From: Pseudonocardia sp. HH130629-09
GTDB taxonomy: Bacteria; Actinomycetota; Actinomycetes; Mycobacteriales; Pseudonocardiaceae
Assembly: GCF_001294645.1 (NCBI RefSeq)
Contig: NZ_CP011868.1
Location: forward strand, 1,674,001-1,738,000
DNA length: 64,000 nucleotides
Direction of reading: 5' to 3'
Positions 25,914 to 34,486 of this stretch are shown here, one piece after another; the stretch's first letter is position 1; every line of letters begins with the position of its first letter. Made by a program: the position numbers and the translations under genes. The notes beneath the pieces were generated by a model. It did not search any database, was not told the DNA's origin, and saw only the letters and a list, made by a program, of their open reading frames with translations.

Positions 25914-26804
25914 GTGTCCACCGCTCCGCCCACGTGGTTCACCGACGCACTCGCCGAGCCGGGCGAGCCCGGGCGCACCGAGAGCGACGGCGTCGAGATC
26001 CGTTTCCGCAGCTGGGGCACCCCGGGCGGGCCCGGCGTGCTGCTCGTGCACGGCGGCGCGGCACACCTGCACTGGTGGGACCACATCGCCCCGCTGCTGA
26101 CCGAGGGCACCCGCCGGGTGGTGGCGGTCGACCTGTCCGGGCACGGTGACTCCGGGCGCGCACCGTCCTACGACCTGGACCGCTGGGCCGCCGAGCTGCG
26201 TGCCGTGATCGACGCCGCGGGCCTCGGCCCGCGTCCGACGCTGATCGGGCACAGCATGGGCGGGTACGTCACGCTCACCGCGGCACTGCGCTACGGTGAG
26301 GAGCTGGCCGGGTCCGTCGCCGTCGACTCCCCGATCCGGGACCGGTCGCCGGAGGAGCTGGCGGCACGGGAACAGCGGGCGTTCGGTCCGGTGAAGGTGC
26401 ACCCCGACCGCGACGCGCTGGTCGCGCGGTTCCGCACCATCCCCGGCCAGTCCGGTGACCTGCCCTACGTGCACCGGCACATCGCCGAACGCAGCATGCG
26501 CGCCGTCGACGGCGGCTGGAGCTGGAAGTTCGACCCGCGCATCTTCGGCGGGATCGCGCTGACCCCCGGCGACCTGGGACGGCCGGGCTGCCGGATCGCG
26601 CTGTTCCGCGCCGAGCACGGCCTGGTCCCGGCCGACATGGGGGAGATGGCCGTCGACCGGATGGGCCGGGCCGCGCTGGTCGTCGAGATCCCCGGTGCCG
26701 GGCACCACGTGATGATCGACCAGCCGCTGGCGCTGGTGACCGCGCTGCGGACCCTGCTCGCGGACTGGGAGCACTCGGTCCCGGTGGTGGCGCCCGCGAT
26801 CTAG
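25914..26804 (+). CDS. Alpha/beta hydrolase
   Basis: A 296-aa serine hydrolase. It has the oxyanion-region HGGAAH (46-51), nucleophile elbow IGHSMGG with Ser114, and catalytic His in GAGHHVMIDQP near residue 275. The likely acid lies in the segment IALFRAEHG. It diverges from the EphD operon across about 130 bp and is followed after 9 nt by a crotonase gene on the same strand. This suggests a two-gene acyl/ester catabolic unit. Substrate unknown. Confidence 0.9.
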   Translation: MSTAPPTWFTDALAEPGEPGRTESDGVEIRFRSWGTPGGPGVLLVHGGAAHLHWWDHIAPLLTEGTRRVVAVDLSGHGDSGRAPSYDLDRWAAELRAVIDAAGLGPRPTLIGHSMGGYVTLTAALRYGEELAGSVAVDSPIRDRSPEELAAREQRAFGPVKVHPDRDALVARFRTIPGQSGDLPYVHRHIAERSMRAVDGGWSWKFDPRIFGGIALTPGDLGRPGCRIALFRAEHGLVPADMGEMAVDRMGRAALVVEIPGAGHHVMIDQPLALVTALRTLLADWEHSVPVVAPAI

Positions 26805-26813
26805 GGTGGGCCC

Positions 26814-27617
26814 ATGACAGAGCAGTCAGAACTGACTTCTTCCGGGACGGCCGCGTCCGACGAGGACGTGTTGGTCGAGCGGCGGGACGGCGTCCTGCTG
26901 ATCACGATCAACCGCCCGCACGCCAAGAACGCCCTCAACGAGAGCGTCGCGCGGACCGTCGCCGCAGCCGTCGACGAGCTCGACGCCCACCCCGACCTGC
27001 GGGTCGGCGTGCTGACCGGGGCGGGCGGGGTCTTCTCGGCCGGGATGGACCTCAAGGCGTTCCTGCGCGGCGAGCGGCCGTCGGTGCCCGGGCGCGGCCT
27101 GTGCGGGATCACCCAGACCCCGCCGGTCGCCCCGATGATCGCCGCCGTCGAGGGCTGGGCCCTGGCCGGCGGGTTCGAGATCATGCTGGCCTGCGACCTC
27201 GTCGTCGCCGGGCGTGGCGCCCGTTTCGGGGTGCCGGAGGTCAAGCGGTCCCTGGTCGCCGCCGCGGGCGGGGCGCTGGAGCTGGCGAACCGGGTGCCCC
27301 GGGCACTGGCGCTGGAGATGCTGCTGACCGGGGACCCGATCGACGCCGCGCGGGCCGAGGCCGCCGGCCTGGTCAACAAGGTTGTCGACGACGGCACCGC
27401 GCTCGAGGCCGCGCTGGCGCTGGCCGCGCGGATCGCGGTGAACGGGCCGCTCGGGGTCGCCGCGTCGAAGCGGATCGTGCGGGAGAGCCCGGACTGGGGC
27501 GCCGACCGCTGGGAGCGCCACGACGCGATCGTCCGCCCCGTGCTGACCTCGGAGGACGCCCGCGAGGGCGCCACCGCGTTCGCCGAGAAGCGCGACCCGG
27601 TCTGGCGCGGTCGCTAG
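26814..27617 (+). CDS. Crotonase/enoyl-CoA hydratase family protein
   Basis: A 267-aa protein. Crotonase motifs are LLITINRPHAKNALNE, the first oxyanion block GGVFSAGMDLKAFL, and the second, EGWALAGGFEIMLACDL, with VPEVKRSLVAAAGGAL downstream. The lack of a Glu pair typical of hydratases in the usual place may mean isomerase or another crotonase reaction. It follows the alpha/beta hydrolase gene after 9 nt, so the two are likely cotranscribed. Confidence 0.9.
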   Translation: MTEQSELTSSGTAASDEDVLVERRDGVLLITINRPHAKNALNESVARTVAAAVDELDAHPDLRVGVLTGAGGVFSAGMDLKAFLRGERPSVPGRGLCGITQTPPVAPMIAAVEGWALAGGFEIMLACDLVVAGRGARFGVPEVKRSLVAAAGGALELANRVPRALALEMLLTGDPIDAARAEAAGLVNKVVDDGTALEAALALAARIAVNGPLGVAASKRIVRESPDWGADRWERHDAIVRPVLTSEDAREGATAFAEKRDPVWRGR

Positions 27618-27709
27618 GGGGCCACGCCACTCCGTCGGGTGCCGCACCGATCGTTTCGAATTTTCGTTAAGAAGGTGTCCCTGAGCGTTCACCGTCGAAC
27701 GGAGACACG

Positions 27710-28553
27710 ATGTCCCTCCCCCTCCGCGCGCCCGCTGCGAGCTGCCGTTCTGGCGGTGGCGACCGCGATGATCGCCACCACAGTGGGCGTCGTCCCCGCC
27801 CTCGCGGCCCCGGCCACGGACTGCCGCGAGGTCCGGGTACCGGTCCGGGTCGTGGGTGGAGCGGGGGACATCGCCGGCGCCCTGTGTGCCCCGGGCCGGT
27901 GCCTCGGTGCTGCAGGTCCTGGTGCACGGATACACCTACGGGCGGTACTACCGGGACCTGCCGTACCAGCCGGAGACGTACTCCTACGTCGACCGCTCCA
28001 CCGCCGCGGGCATCGCCACCCTGAACATCGACCGGATCGGCACCGGTGACTCGTTCCACCCGCTCGGCGCCACGCTGACCTACGACAACCACGCCGACGC
28101 GGTGCACCAGGTCGTCCGGGCCGCCCGGGCGGGCGAGCTCGGGCGGGCGACCCGACCTACATGACCACCCGGCCCGGCACCCGCTCGGTCTTCTACCGGG
28201 TGGAGAACGCCGACCCCGCGGTGATCGAGCTGGACGAGGAGCTGAAGGGAGCCGGCAACGACATCGAGCTCGCCACCGCCGCGACGTACCTGGCCAGGCC
28301 GGAGTCGAGGTCGATCAACGTGCCGGTGCTGACCGTCAACGGCGACCAGGACAGCATCTTCTGCTCCGTCGGTGCCTCGGACTGTTCCTCGGCCGAGGCA
28401 CTGGCGTCCCAGGAGGGGCGCTACCTCGGCCCCCGTGCGGTGTCGGAGGCGGTCGTCCTGCCCGGTGGCGGGCACGACGTGAGTCTGGAACGCACGGCGT
28501 CGCCGGCGCACGATGCGATGATCGACTTCATCGAGCGCCACGTCGGGGGCTGA
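27710..28553 (+). pseudogene. Decayed secreted alpha/beta hydrolase gene
   Basis: Family segments are spread over different frames. A signal-peptide-like RAAVLAVATAMIATTVGVV is followed by PATDCREVRVPVRV; both are out of frame with the ATG at 27710. VLQVLVHGYTYGRYYRDLPY with NIDRIGTGDSFHP follows in another frame after about 27895. TRPGTRSVFYRVENADP to GGGHDVSLERTASPAHD then continues in the first frame from about 28150. The segment with the Gly-x-Ser-x-Gly nucleophile elbow is absent between QVVRAARAGEL and TYMTTRPG. At least two frame changes plus an internal deletion make it non-functional. Confidence 0.82.
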
Positions 28554-28583
28554 CGACGGCCGCCCGGCCGAGACGGCGGGCGG

Positions 28584-29843
28584 TCAGGCGACGAACGCCT
28601 CCCAGATCAGGAAGGCGTTCAGCCCCACCACGACCGCGGCGACGACGACCGCCGCGGCCGTGGTGACGCGGTGGTTGACCAGGTCGCCCATCACCTCGCG
28701 GCGCGCGGTCAGCCACACCAGCGGGACCAGCGCGAACGGGATCCCGAACGACAGCACGACCTGGGAGAGCACCAGCGCCTGCGTCGGGTCGATCCCGACG
28801 CCCAGCACGACCAGAGCGGGGGCGAGGGTCAGCAGCCTGCGCAGCAGCAGCGGGATCCGGCGGCGCAGGAACCCGGCCATGATGACCTGCCCGGCGTAGG
28901 TCCCGACGCCCGAGGACGCGAAGCCCGAGGCGAGCAGCGCGATCGCGAACCCGTACGCGGCGACGGCGTCGAGCTCGTTGCCCAGCCCGGCGAAGATGCC
29001 CTCGAGGGTGCTGGTGCCGGGCACGTCGGTGCCGGCGAACAGGGCGGCCGCGACGACCAGCATCGACAGGTTGACCAGCCCGGCCACGCCCATCCCGAGC
29101 GCGATGTCGGTGCGCCCGACCCGCAGCAGGAACCGGGTGTCCTCCGGGCCACGGGCGACCAGGCGGCCCTGGGTCAGCGCCGAGTGCAGGTAGATCACGT
29201 GCGGCATCACGGTCGCGCCGAGGATGCCGGTGGCCAGCACCAGCGACCCGACGCCGTCGAAGCCCGGGACCAGGCCCGCCGCGAGCGCGGGACCGTCCAC
29301 GTCGGTGCGGAGCAGGGTGGAGACCAGCCCGACCAGGATGATCGCGAGCAGGAAGACGATCGCCCGCTCGAACGGCCGGTGCCCGCGCGACTGCAGCCCC
29401 AGCAGCACGAACGCGATCACGCCGGTGATCACCCCGCCGGTGAACAGTGGGATCCCGAACAGCAGGTGCAGTGCGACGGCGCCGCCGATCACCTCGGCCA
29501 GGTCGGTCGCGATCGCGACGAGCTCGGCCTGGGCCCACATGAACCGGTTCCGCCACGGGGTGAGGTGCTCGCGGCACAGCTCGGGGAGGTTCTTGCCGGT
29601 CGCGAGCCCGAGCTTGGCCGAGAGCGACTGGACGAGCATCGCCATCAGGTTGGCGACGACGATCACCCAGACCAGCAGGTAGCCGTAGCCGGCGCCGGCG
29701 GAGAAGTTCGTCGCGAAGTTGCCCGGGTCGACGTAGGCGACGGCGGCGACGAACGCGGGCCCGAGGACGGCGAGCCTGCCGCGCCACCCGCGTCGGCGCA
29801 GCTGCTCCACGCTGACCGGTGCGGCCGTGTCCGTGCTCGTCAT
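28584..29843 (-). CDS. mntH: Nramp-family divalent metal transporter
   Basis: A 419-aa membrane protein with about eleven hydrophobic segments. The metal-binding DPGN motif is at residues 39-42 (AYVDPGNFATN), and the second metal motif is ATVMPHVIYLHS. These identify a proton-coupled Mn2+/Fe2+ importer. EVIGGAVALHLLFG is another family block. The ATG at 29843 starts a 30-residue cytoplasmic tail before the first helix. A possible DtxR/MntR-like site lies about 50 nt upstream. Confidence 0.92.
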   Translation of the reverse strand: MTSTDTAAPVSVEQLRRRGWRGRLAVLGPAFVAAVAYVDPGNFATNFSAGAGYGYLLVWVIVVANLMAMLVQSLSAKLGLATGKNLPELCREHLTPWRNRFMWAQAELVAIATDLAEVIGGAVALHLLFGIPLFTGGVITGVIAFVLLGLQSRGHRPFERAIVFLLAIILVGLVSTLLRTDVDGPALAAGLVPGFDGVGSLVLATGILGATVMPHVIYLHSALTQGRLVARGPEDTRFLLRVGRTDIALGMGVAGLVNLSMLVVAAALFAGTDVPGTSTLEGIFAGLGNELDAVAAYGFAIALLASGFASSGVGTYAGQVIMAGFLRRRIPLLLRRLLTLAPALVVLGVGIDPTQALVLSQVVLSFGIPFALVPLVWLTARREVMGDLVNHRVTTAAAVVVAAVVVGLNAFLIWEAFVA

Positions 29844-29884
29844 GTGCGCCCCCGTGAAGTGATGAGGTCTGGCGAAGACACAGT

Positions 29885-29900
29885 GTAGGCACGGCTAACT
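29885..29900 (-). promoter_or_regulatory. Possible metalloregulator site upstream of mntH
   Basis: The minus strand reads GTTAGCCGTGCCTAC, an imperfect inverted repeat resembling DtxR/MntR-type TTAG-CTAA half-sites. It lies about 42-57 nt before the transporter start. The match is partial and made by eye. Confidence 0.25.
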
Positions 29901-29938
29901 CTGCAGGTACAGAGGTGCAACGATGCAGACCGTGCGGG

Positions 29939-30424
29939 TCACAGGTAGCGGTGCATCACGTGCAGGCCGGTGGTCGTACCGTCGGGCAGGGCGAACGCGT
30001 CGGGCACCGTGCCAACCGTGGCGAAGCCGAGCGAGTGCCACAGCGCGACCGCGCGGGTGTTGGTCGCGACGACGGCGTTGAACTGCATCGCGGCGTACCC
30101 GTCCGCGCGGGCGAGGGCCAGCACGTGCTCACCGAGCGCACGCCCGGTGCCGCGCCCGGCCTCGCCGGCGTCGACCGCGAAGCTCGCGGTCGCGACGTGC
30201 GAGCCCGGCCCCGGCTGGTTGGGTCCGGTCTTGGCGGTGCCGACGACCCTCCCGTCCCGGACCGCCACGACGACCCGTGCCGGCGGCGGGAGCATCCACA
30301 TGCGGGTGATCCAGGCGTCGTCGGCGTCGGGCGGGACGGTGTAGGTCCGGCCGTCGGCGAAGATCGGGCGGAGCACGTCGAGGACGGCGGGGAGGTCGTC
30401 GGCGGTGGCGGCGCGGATGTGCAC
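29939..30424 (-). CDS. GNAT-family N-acetyltransferase
   Basis: A 161-aa acetyl-CoA-dependent acyltransferase. The acetyl-CoA pyrophosphate-binding loop appears as EAGRGTGRALGEHVLALA (R/Q-x2-G-x-G/A pattern). It is preceded by VATASFAVDAG and followed by VVATNTRAVALWHSLGF. The GTG at 30424 gives the standard N terminus VHIRAATADDLPAVLDVL. It lies 4 nt after the YigZ gene on the same strand. The substrate cannot be told. Confidence 0.88.
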   Translation of the reverse strand: MHIRAATADDLPAVLDVLRPIFADGRTYTVPPDADDAWITRMWMLPPPARVVVAVRDGRVVGTAKTGPNQPGPGSHVATASFAVDAGEAGRGTGRALGEHVLALARADGYAAMQFNAVVATNTRAVALWHSLGFATVGTVPDAFALPDGTTTGLHVMHRYL

Positions 30425-30428
30425 GCGC

Positions 30429-31055
30429 TCAGGGTAGGTAGAGGTCGCGCGGGCCGGCGTCGAGCGCCTCGACGTCGCCGCCGGTGTGCTCGGCGAGCCA
30501 GTCGGCGAAGGCACCGGTGTCGGTCTCGGCGACGGCCACGGTCAGCGTGACGTCCGCGCCGTGCGTGACGTCGCACAGCCGGTACGGGGAGTGGTGCAGG
30601 TCGTGCTCCAGGCGCCCGGCGCGGTCGTGGCCGACGGCGAACAGCAGCTCGCGGTGCCGGACCCGGCGCAGCTCGCCCACCGCGTCCAGGGTGGCGGTCA
30701 GGGCACCGGAGTAGGCGCGGACCAGCCCGCCCGCGCCGAGCTTCGTCCCGCCGAACCAGCGCGAGACGACGGCGACGACGTCGGTCAGCCCGCGGCGGGT
30801 GAGCACCTCCAGCATCGGCACGCCCGCGGTGCCCGACGGCTCGCCGTCGTCGCTGCTGCGGGCGGTGAGGTCCCCGGTGGCGGGGTCGCCGATGCGCAGC
30901 GCGGTGCAGTGGTGGGTGGCGTCCGGCCCGGCCCGGCGGACGCGGGCGATCACGGCCTGGGCCGCTGCGACATCGGCGACGCGGGCGACGGTGCAGCGGA
31001 AGCGCGACCGCGCGATCTCGATCTCGTGCGCGCCGTCGCGGGCGATCACCCGCAC
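30429..31055 (-). CDS. YigZ/IMPACT family protein
   Basis: A 208-aa protein. The UPF0029 N-terminal domain shows SRFRCTVARV, DATHHCTALRIG, SSDDGEPSGTAGVPML and VVAVVSRWFGGTKLGAGGL (the last at about residues 98-116), which is diagnostic. The C-terminal DUF1949-like domain follows. Eukaryotic IMPACT affects translation control via GCN1. The bacterial role is not settled. GTG start at 31055. Forms a two-gene unit with the GNAT gene. Confidence 0.93.
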   Translation of the reverse strand: MRVIARDGAHEIEIARSRFRCTVARVADVAAAQAVIARVRRAGPDATHHCTALRIGDPATGDLTARSSDDGEPSGTAGVPMLEVLTRRGLTDVVAVVSRWFGGTKLGAGGLVRAYSGALTATLDAVGELRRVRHRELLFAVGHDRAGRLEHDLHHSPYRLCDVTHGADVTLTVAVAETDTGAFADWLAEHTGGDVEALDAGPRDLYLP

Positions 31056-31220
31056 GCCGCGATCGGCCTCACATCGTGACCGCGCTCGCGATCGGCGGTG
31101 CGTCGGGATCGATTCAGTGCATCCTGGAACGGTCCGGTGACGAGGCCGCCCGCCTCACCCGGCGGGCTCCCTCGTCCACAGCTGGCGGCTCTGCCGCCGA
31201 CACCGAAGGGAATCCCATCC

Positions 31221-31340
31221 ATGATCGACACACTCCGCGTCCTGCGTTCCGGCCTGACCCGCGTGGTGCGCCGGATCGACGACTACACCCTCGCGGCGTT
31301 CAACCCGGTCTACCCGAACCGCGCCGGCCGCGAGCGCTGA
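31221..31340 (+). CDS. Small hypothetical protein (39 aa)
   Basis: A short frame beginning ATG at 31221 with GAAGGGA about 10 nt upstream. It reads MIDTLRVLRSGLTRVVRRID and then DYTLAAFNPVYPNRAGRER. It is basic with no membrane segment. The codon third positions are G/C-rich as in genes. It is isolated between two minus-strand genes. I do not recognise it, and it may be a chance frame. Confidence 0.4.
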   Translation: MIDTLRVLRSGLTRVVRRIDDYTLAAFNPVYPNRAGRER

Positions 31341-31367
31341 GGGCACTCCCGGCCGGCGTGGTCCGGG

Positions 31368-31676
31368 TCAGTCCTGCTCGTCGGCTGCCGGCGGGGCCAG
31401 CTTCAGCGGCCGCAGGTACACCCACAGCACGAACAGCACCCCGATCACCAGCATCCCGATGCCGGTGTCCAGGTTGAGGTTCGTACCGCCGGTCTTGGCG
31501 AGGTTCTCCGGGTCGTTCCCCGACACGATGCCCATGATCAGCAGCACGATGCCGTAGACCCCGAACAGCAGGGCGATCACCGACCGCAGGTCGAACAGGT
31601 TGGCCGCGGTCGTCGAGACCGGGGCGTCGGTCCCGGCGCGGTCGCCGGGGGTGTGGTCTGCACTCTTCGAGTTCAT
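31368..31676 (-). CDS. Small two-helix membrane protein next to the SSS symporter
   Basis: A 102-aa protein. A polar N terminus precedes two membrane helices (SVIALLFGVYGIVLLIMGIV and IGMLVIGVLFVLWVYL) joined by a loop with NDPENLAKTGG. It lies 13 nt after the symporter gene on the same strand, so it is probably cotranslated. Small proteins of this kind often accompany SSS transporters in actinomycetes. An accessory-subunit role is inference. Confidence 0.75.
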   Translation of the reverse strand: MNSKSADHTPGDRAGTDAPVSTTAANLFDLRSVIALLFGVYGIVLLIMGIVSGNDPENLAKTGGTNLNLDTGIGMLVIGVLFVLWVYLRPLKLAPPAADEQD

Positions 31677-31689
31677 CGCAGGTCTCCGC

Positions 31690-33375
31690 TCAGCCGAACG
31701 CGATGTAGAGGACGACGGTCATCGCGAGCACCAGCGCACCGAGCACACCCGGGCTGCGGTACCAGCCCGCGTCGTCGCCGTCGGTGGAATGGGTGCGGGC
31801 CTCCTTGGGCGTGAGGCTCCAGGTCAGACCGACCAGCTCGGCGTCCGGCTTCGGGGTGGTCACCAGCGAGACCCCCGCGGCCACGCCGACACCGACGACG
31901 AACGCCGCGATGGCGCCGACGAAGCTGCCCGCCTGGCTGGACATCGTCCAGACCTCGGTGCGCACCAGGATGTCGACGAGCACCGCCGCGGCGGTACCGG
32001 AGAGCAGGCCGATCCAGGCCGACGGCCCGGTCATCCGCTTCCAGAACAGACCCAGGATGAAGATCGCGAACAGCGGTGCGTTGAAGAAGCTGAACAGCGA
32101 CTGGATGTAGTCCATCAGGTTCGCCGAGCCCGAGGCGATGAACGCGGTGCCGATCGCGAGCACGCAGCCGACGATCGTGACCAGCCGGCCGACGCCGAGG
32201 TAGTAGCGGTCGGCGCGGCCCGGGCGCACCCAGTCCTGCCAGATGTCGTAGGTGAACACCGTGTTGAACGAGCTGATGTTCGCCGCCATGCCCGCCATGA
32301 ACGCGGCCAGCAGGCCGGCGATCGCGACGCCGAGGATCCCGTTGGGCAGGACCTCCTTCATTAGCAGCGACAGCGCGTTGTTGTAGGTGATGCCCTCGAC
32401 GGCGTCGCCGCCGCCGGACTTCACCGCGGCGATCTGCGGGACCAGGATCCCGGCGATCATGCCCGGGGTCACGATGACCAGCACGACCAGCGCCTTCGGG
32501 AACGCACCGATGATCGGGGTGCGCCGGGCGGCGGACATCGACTTGGCCGACAGGGCGCGCTGGACCTCGGCGAAGTTCGTCGTCCAGTAGCCGAAGGACA
32601 GGACGAACCCGAGGCCGAACACGATGCCCAGCACGGACAGGAACGGGTTGGCGATCTCGGTGAGCGGGGTGCCGGGCCAGGCGTTGAGGTCCGCACCGCC
32701 GCTCGGGCCCTCGGTGACCGCGCGGGTCAGGCCGTCCCAGCCGCCGACCCGGTTGAGCCCGGCGACGGTCAGCGGGATCAGCAGCGCGAGGATCACGAAG
32801 AACTGCAGGACCTCGGTGTAGATCGCGGCGGACAGCCCGCCGAGGGAGATGTAGCCCAGGACGACGACGGCGGCGACCGGGATCGCCAGGTACAGCGACC
32901 AGCCGAGCAGCGCCTCCAGGACCAGGCCCAGGGAGAACAGGTTGACCCCGGCGATCAGGATCGAGGCGACCGCGAAGATCACCGCCTGCACCCGCTGGGT
33001 GGTCTTGTTGAACCGCTTGAGCAGGAACTCCGGGACGCTGCGGGCCTGGGAGCCGTAGTAGAACGGCATCATCACGATGCCCAGGAACACCATCGCCGGG
33101 ATCGCGCCCAGCCAGTAGTAGTGCACCGTCGGGATGCCGAACTGGGCCCCGTTGGCGACCATGCCGATGAGCTCGATCGCGCCGAGGTTCGCCGAGATGA
33201 ACGCCAGGCCGGTGATCCAGGCCGGCATCGACCGGCCGGACAGCAGGAAATCGAGGCTGGAGGAGACCGAGCGGCGTGCCGCGAAGCCGATGCCGAGCAC
33301 CAGCACGAAGTAGAAGGCCACCAGCAGGTAGTCGACCAGGTTGGGGTTGAGGCGCAGGACCTCCTGGGCGGTCAT
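31690..33375 (-). CDS. Sodium:solute symporter (SSS/SglT-like), probable galactose importer
   Basis: A 561-aa transporter with about 14 hydrophobic segments. SSS signatures are DYLLVAFYFVLVLGIGFAARR at residues 14-34, SFGYWTTNFAEVQRALSAK and GLLAAFMAGMAANISSFNTVF. The layout resembles the SglT sugar symporters. It diverges from a DeoR-regulator/galT pair across about 300 bp, which makes galactose or a related hexose the likely substrate. The ATG at 33375 is preferred over upstream in-frame codons, which lack conserved sequence. Confidence 0.88.
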   Translation of the reverse strand: MTAQEVLRLNPNLVDYLLVAFYFVLVLGIGFAARRSVSSSLDFLLSGRSMPAWITGLAFISANLGAIELIGMVANGAQFGIPTVHYYWLGAIPAMVFLGIVMMPFYYGSQARSVPEFLLKRFNKTTQRVQAVIFAVASILIAGVNLFSLGLVLEALLGWSLYLAIPVAAVVVLGYISLGGLSAAIYTEVLQFFVILALLIPLTVAGLNRVGGWDGLTRAVTEGPSGGADLNAWPGTPLTEIANPFLSVLGIVFGLGFVLSFGYWTTNFAEVQRALSAKSMSAARRTPIIGAFPKALVVLVIVTPGMIAGILVPQIAAVKSGGGDAVEGITYNNALSLLMKEVLPNGILGVAIAGLLAAFMAGMAANISSFNTVFTYDIWQDWVRPGRADRYYLGVGRLVTIVGCVLAIGTAFIASGSANLMDYIQSLFSFFNAPLFAIFILGLFWKRMTGPSAWIGLLSGTAAAVLVDILVRTEVWTMSSQAGSFVGAIAAFVVGVGVAAGVSLVTTPKPDAELVGLTWSLTPKEARTHSTDGDDAGWYRSPGVLGALVLAMTVVLYIAFG

Positions 33376-33671
33376 GCCGTGCCCTCCCGGGCCGTCCCCG
33401 GGGCCCGCCGGGCCGTCTCGTGATGCTCCATCTCGGATAGCTCCTCGCCGTCGAGTGCGTGTGCTGCCGGTCCGCCGGCCGGTGGTGCACGACGGCGCGT
33501 TGCGCGGACCAACGCACAAGCTAGACCGGATTCGATCAGAAGTGAACACTTTCGCTCGAACTCGAGACCGCTCGGTGACCTGGATGCCCCTCGGGTAGCC
33601 GATCGATACGCTCGGTCAACACTTGCCGCACGTTCGGTTGTGTTGCATTCTGTGCGGGTGAAGCCCCGACG
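33376..33671. promoter_or_regulatory. Divergent promoter region of the galactose block
   Basis: About 296 bp between the symporter and the DeoR gene. It holds GAACACTTTCGCTCGAACTC at 33542-33561 and TTGTGTTGCATTC near 33648. Such AT-richer GAAC/TTTCG repeats are typical of DeoR-type operators, but I cannot fix their boundaries. No coding frame is supported. Confidence 0.4.
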
Positions 33672-33689
33672 GTGTCCGGCCCGGACACG

Positions 33690-34481
33690 ATGAGCCTGCT
33701 CGCCGAGCAGCGGCGCGAGGTGATCGTGGAGCAGGTCCGCACCCGCGGCGCGGTGCGGGTGTCCGAGCTCGCCGACCACCTCGGTGTGTCGGAGATGACC
33801 GTGCGCCGCGATCTCGACGTGCTGGCCCGGCGCCGCCTGGTGGACAAGGTGCACGGCGGCGCGACGGCCGTCGGCGAGCACACCACGTCCGAGCCCGGGT
33901 TCGCCGCCAAGTCGGTGTGCGAGCTGGAGGAGAAGGACGCCATCGCCGCCGCGGCCGCCGAGCTGGTGACCCCCGGCGCCGCGATCGGGCTGTCCGCGGG
34001 CACGACGACCTGGCGGCTCGCCCGGCTGCTCGCCGCGGTGCCGCGGCTGACGGTGGTGACCAACTCCGTCGCCGTCGCGGACGCGCTGCACACCGGCGGC
34101 GCCGACTCCCGCGGGACCACGGTGATCCTGACCGGAGGTGTGCGGACGCCGTCGGAGGCGCTGGTCGGCCCGGTCGCGATCGCCGCGCTGCGCTCGCTGA
34201 ACCTGGAGACGGTGTTCCTCGGGGTGCACGGGATGAGCGCCGCGGCGGGCTTCTCCACCCCGAACCTCACCGAGCGCGACACCAACCGCGCCCTGATCGA
34301 GTCCGGCAGCAGGCTGGTGGTCGTCGCCGACCACACCAAGTGGGGCACCGTCGGGATCTCGACGATCGCCGAGCTGTCCGAGGCCGACGTGCTCGTGACC
34401 GACAGCGGTCTGGCCGACGCCGACCGTGCGGTCCTCGAGGGCGAGGTCGACCACGTGATCATTGCCCGGCCCGGAAGGTGA
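33690..34481 (+). CDS. DeoR-family sugar regulator
   Basis: Up to 263 aa from the ATG at 33690; a GTG at 33672 would add six residues. The N-terminal HTH is RVSELADHLGVSEMTVRRDL (residues about 25-44). The C-terminal sugar-phosphate-sensing domain has GLSAGTTTWRLARLL, VTNSVAVADAL and LTGGVRTPSEALVGP. Members repress sugar operons until a phosphosugar binds. Its stop overlaps the upstream edge of galT, so it likely controls galT and the divergent symporter. Confidence 0.9.
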   Translation: MSLLAEQRREVIVEQVRTRGAVRVSELADHLGVSEMTVRRDLDVLARRRLVDKVHGGATAVGEHTTSEPGFAAKSVCELEEKDAIAAAAAELVTPGAAIGLSAGTTTWRLARLLAAVPRLTVVTNSVAVADALHTGGADSRGTTVILTGGVRTPSEALVGPVAIAALRSLNLETVFLGVHGMSAAAGFSTPNLTERDTNRALIESGSRLVVVADHTKWGTVGISTIAELSEADVLVTDSGLADADRAVLEGEVDHVIIARPGR

Positions 34482-34486
34482 CGTAC

